Below are positions 60,560-64,000 of a stretch of DNA of 64,000 nt, one piece after another. Position numbers and translations under genes: made by a program. The stretch is from Cymodocea nodosa (Eukaryota > Streptophyta > Magnoliopsida > Alismatales > Cymodoceaceae). The stretch covers positions 21,583,501-21,647,500 of the forward strand of contig CM072335.1 in NCBI GenBank assembly GCA_036874045.1, read 5' to 3'. The number at the start of each line of letters is the position of its first letter. The first letter of the stretch is position 1. The notes under the pieces are model-generated. The model worked only from the letters and a program-made list of their open reading frames with translations. It did not search any database and was not told where the DNA came from.

Positions 60560-62820
60560 TTAATCTCTATTCCTAAGTTTATCTACTTCCTTTTGGAGTT
60601 TTTCTAATTGAAGCTCTAATTGATTAATACTTTCTATTGCTCCTGTAATTCCTCCAGAAGGTATAGCTAGCTTTGCAGCTACAAAATTTCTGTATTCTTT
60701 CACTGAAATGGTTCTAGATCTGATCCTTTTTGATGCCCATAGCGTGAAATCAATACAATCCACCATCAGTAGTGAAATCAAATCTCCATAAAACAATTTC
60801 TTCTTTACTGTTTTCAGCTTGGAGATAAAAACTGCAGACCAATTTATTTGAATCTTATTTACAACTGCATATATGGCCCATTTGACAAATTGACTTAATT
60901 CTATGTCATGGCCTTGTCGTTGATAAAAATTCTTAATCAGAATGTTAGCTACCATGTGTGCTTTACCATTTAAATGCTTCAATCTGTTTAATAAAGGCAC
61001 ACTAGGATTGATAGCTAAACAATCTTTGATTTCCTGTTCTGTCCACTCGACTGTAGTTGTATCTTCCAAAATTTTTAGTCCTTCATTCTTTAATCCAAAA
61101 ATGTTGTGGAGAAGCTCTAGTGTTATCTGTACATCAGCTTCCTCCACGTTTGAAATTAATCCTCCTTCTCCTTCTCTTAAATTTGCATAAAAACAGGACA
61201 CTAAATTCTCATAAACTGCATGCACTCTTTCTTGAGAAATGAACTGTAGTAGACCTTGGAATTCAAATAAATCTTTGATTTCTTGCATTCCATCCTAATT
61301 TACTGGTCTACTATAAATAATATCGTAACCCCTAATCTCTTGATATTTAGTATAAACTTCCTGACTCCAAAAATGTATTTCATTCAAAACTGTTGTTTCA
61401 GTCGGGTTATGAATGTGACTTTGTTGTTCTAGAGGGGTTTGTTCTTGATCTTCCTCTACTATAGGCTACATTTGAACATTCTCTACAGATTCCTGAATTT
61501 TTACTTTTGTTGTTGTCTGTGGTGGTGAGCCGGCAAAACTCTCCACTCTGTCTTGAATTCTTTCGATAAATTGCTGAAGAGTTTCTTGCTCTTCAGTGGA
61601 ATCTATGAAATTATTTTTGTCCAAATTGCTTCTTTCAGCCTCTTTATTTTCTGCTCTTTCTTCTTCCTCCTAACTACCAATCTATTTTGTCACTGTTCTT
61701 TCTGATTCTGTAACAAATTGGGATGGAGTCACAGGCAATTCAGTTTCTGCCCTAATTTCTATTTCTTCTTGTTGTACACGCTGTAGACTAATTTCAACCT
61801 ATTTTTCTTCTTGTCTTTGCTCCTACTGTTGCAGCTCCTCCTGCTCCTCAGAATTGGATAGTAGGTTTATAAATATTTGCTCTACAGGCCCTGTGAAAAT
61901 TGGTACTTCAGATTTAATTTTCTCATATTTAGACACTTTTTCTTTTCCTTTCCTTTTTCTGATTAATTGTGTCTGTTCTTCCTCTTCATCATTTGAGATT
62001 AAATCTAAAAATAAAGGCTCTGCATGCCTTTGAGCCACAGGTACTGGCTCTTCCTATTTAATTCTCTCTATAATTACTAGTCTTGAAGGACTAGCCTCAG
62101 CTTCTCTTACAACACTTGATTTAGCTGCTACCTGATGCTGTTCAACCTTAATTCTGTACTGGGCCCTCAACTTTTCTTCGGCCATTCTTCTCTTAATGGC
62201 ATCATATAAAATATATGCCTTAGTTGTAGTTATTTCTTCGTTATTACCTTGTCTCTTGGTGTTTTGACCAAGCTAGTAAACTCTTTCTCTTCTTCATTAG
62301 TTCTCGGCCAAGCAAATGCTACCCGTGGCAATGGCTCTGTTGGCTGAACTGGAGGTCCTGACTGCTATTCCTTAGGAACAGGTCTTTCAGCAGTCGGCTC
62401 TTCCTGTTCTCCTACTTGTTGCTACTGCCATATTTCCCAACTTCCATGACCAGTAATGCACCTTTCAACCATAATCTGGCCTTGCACTTGATTAGCTCTA
62501 GGGCTACTTCATTGTTTGGCTGGATTTTTCTTTCTTTGCTAACTGCAATTTCAGTTGCCACTCTAATTCGTGTCTCCATTATCTGTGATATTTGTATTTC
62601 TAACTCAATTAAAACTTTCCGTAAGTTAAAGAGTTCTGATTCTACCTTTTGTAGCTCTTTCTCTCTTGTTGTATTGTGAATCTTTTGCCGCGTGTGCCAT
62701 TCTTCTGATTCCTTCAGAAACTGTGTGGTGTCAACTACCTCTTCCCAGAATTCATGCGTCATCTTCCTCATCGTGGAGTTACACAATAGCATAGAATCGC
62801 TCTGATTTCTACTATTCTAG
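60560..62820 (-). pseudogene. Env-position frame of the Athila-like element (Transposase_32-like C-terminal domain)
   Basis: A long - strand coding region downstream of pol. Its last 242 codons are intact (ATG 61288 to stop 60560): KDLFEFQGLLQFI, VYENLVSCFYANL, LLHNIFGLKNEGLKI and a C-terminal coiled coil (LELQLEKLQKEVDKL), resembling the 'putative plant transposon protein' domain found in many gypsy elements. Upstream to 62820 the frame can be followed through Glu/Gln-rich, charged sequence (QEEIEIRAETELP; NDEEEEQTQLIRKRKGKEK) interrupted by TAG codons at 61295, 61466, 61670, 61682, 61799, 61823, 62054, 62365 and 62422, plus at least one frameshift near 62270. The N-terminus from 62792 starts MLLCNSTMRKMTHEFW and is heptad-like. 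Function unknown; in Athila elements this position holds a putative env-like gene. Confidence 0.65.
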
Positions 62821-62929
62821 ATTCTAAATGATTTGCCGGATAATGCCCCCAAAACCCTAGGTTTTAGTTTAAATAAGCCCTAAGTTTAGGCGGGTAATCG
62901 GGTCATTTCCCAAACCAAATATTACTAAC

Positions 62930-63060
62930 TTATCCGCAGTCTTAGCTATAGTACTCCGTTGAGTTACAGTTAACTCAACGGAATAAGCTCGTTGACTAAC
63001 TCAAAACTCAACGGAGTAAACTCGTTGAGTTAAGCGTAACTCAACGGACTTCCCGTACAA
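62930..63060. repeat. Second gttgagtta/taactcaac palindrome cluster
   Basis: tccgttgagttacagttaac followed by tcaacgga, then cgttgactaactc, actcaacgga, gttgagttaagcg and taactcaacgga: three or four imperfect palindromes in about 120 bp, between pol and the env-position frame. Confidence 0.85.
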
Positions 63061-63332
63061 ACAGATATAATATTAAAAATAATACAGATAATAGTTTTTC
63101 TATTTTCTTACCGGTTTAACCGATACTATGTTTCGGTCAGACCTAATTTTTTTCTAAAACTTAATATATGTATTTTTTATGTTCCAGTCAAACCAATGGA
63201 TTCCATTGGTTGAACCGCAACGATTTTTATATTTTATATTTTTATATATATATATTTTTTAATGCTTTTTTTTAATATTTTATATTTTTTTAATATTTTT
63301 TTTATTATATAAACATAAAAACTAATTTCTTA
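63061..63332. repeat. AT-rich low-complexity spacer
   Basis: Mostly tat/ttta runs including a (TA)n tract at about 63239-63255. No gene. Confidence 0.7.
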
Positions 63333-64000
63333 CTAAGTAAATCTCGAGTAGTCCTCTACTCTAACTTCTTCTATAATTCTAAATGAGCTTTTTGGTGTTT
63401 TCAGAATAGGTTTCAGTCTTTGTCCATTTACTTTAAATATATTCTGATTTTTAAGATTTTCAATTTCAATAGCTCCATAAGGATAAATATTTCTAACTAT
63501 GTAAGGTCCTGCCCATCTAGATCTTAATTTTCCTGGATGGTGATGGAGTCTAGCCATATAAAGATATACTTCTTGTCATATTTCAAAGCTTTTTGGAATA
63601 ATTTTTCTATCATGCTAGAATTTAATTTTCTCTTTTTCTTTTACAGTCTTCGAATAAACTTCATTTCTAAATTCTTCTAATTCAATTAATTGTATTTTTC
63701 TATTTTCAACAGCTTGATTTAAATTAGTGTTCAGAGTTTTTAATGCCGAATAAGCTTTATGTTCTATTTCAGCAGGTAAATGACAACTTTTTTCATATAC
63801 TAGCCTAAAAGGTGACATACCTAAGCTTGTTTTATAAGCAATTCTATAAACCCAAAGTGCATCTATCAATCTATTAGCCCAATCTGTTCTAGTAGGATTT
63901 ACTACTTTTTCTAAGATTAACTTAATTTGTTTGTTTGCACTTTCTACTTGTCCACTTGTTTGCGGATGATATGATGCTGCAATTTTGTGGTTTACTCCAT
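63333..64000 (-). mobile_element. Athila-like Ty3/gypsy integrase and pol C-terminus (continues past the window)
   Basis: From the window end on the - strand: [19 protein letters not shown] (about 63990-63935), [26 protein letters not shown] (63880-63825), [24 protein letters not shown] (63820-63750), ELEEFRNE, then RKIIPKSFEI and [19 protein letters not shown], with GAIEIEN and [10 protein letters not shown] (63535-63405). These are hallmark blocks of Athila/Tat gypsy integrases (GKLRSRWxGP; FKVNGxRLKxY). Two stops (a TAG near 63613 and a TGA near 63580) interrupt it. The rest of pol and the 5' LTR must lie beyond 64000. Confidence 0.92.

Noticed and set aside
62416..62679. + strand frame opposite the env-position region
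   Set aside because: Antisense shadow of the - strand retroelement frame.

Overview
This looks like a plant nuclear window: spliced genes with GT-AG introns, very AT-rich spacers packed with Ty1/copia, Ty3/gypsy, hAT, LINE and short LTR elements, and GC-rich exons set in AT-rich DNA. The GC-rich HSP70-like and acyltransferase exons suggest a monocot outside the grasses, but that is an inference. No bacterial features, rRNA or tRNA genes were found.

Layout. 1-3188 holds a decayed + strand copia element with a very short 3' LTR. 3633-11108 (-) is a QWRF/AUGMIN8-type microtubule-associated gene; its introns carry a 1.3 kb LTR element with a perfect 5-bp target duplication. 12459-22195 (-) is a complete nine-exon eIF(iso)4G gene whose introns hold a decayed exon copy, a 168-bp tandem duplication, a hAT (BED/DUF659) remnant and a LINE reverse transcriptase remnant. 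23070-33645 (+) is a full-length but dead copia element with LTRs. It is split inside its reverse transcriptase by a gypsy-type LTR insertion at 26829-32623, which itself contains a tandem pair of about 1.8 kb LTRs.

34884-36668 (+) is an intronless HSP70-like sequence that has lost its N-terminus and part of its ATP site but keeps the C-terminal EEVD. 37779-39273 (-) is an intact two-exon BAHD acyltransferase. 39600-47000 is AT-rich and holds a decayed Ac-like hAT transposase and two ~597-bp copies of a MITE-like element.

47940-64000 is almost entirely retroelement, mostly on the - strand: a gypsy pol remnant, a copia RT/RNase H remnant, two ~2.0-2.2 kb LTRs in tandem, and the 3' half of an Athila-like gypsy element. 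Downstream of its pol that element carries a large env-position frame (60560-62820) and an F-box-associated-domain-like frame (58847-60019).

Three host genes look functional in outline: QWRF (uncertain 3' end), eIF(iso)4G and BAHD. Their jobs are unrelated (microtubules, translation initiation, specialised metabolism). The two most unusual signals are the families of long LTRs built from short hairpin-forming repeats, and the Athila-like element whose downstream frames are broken almost only by TAG codons and which seems to carry a host-like gene.
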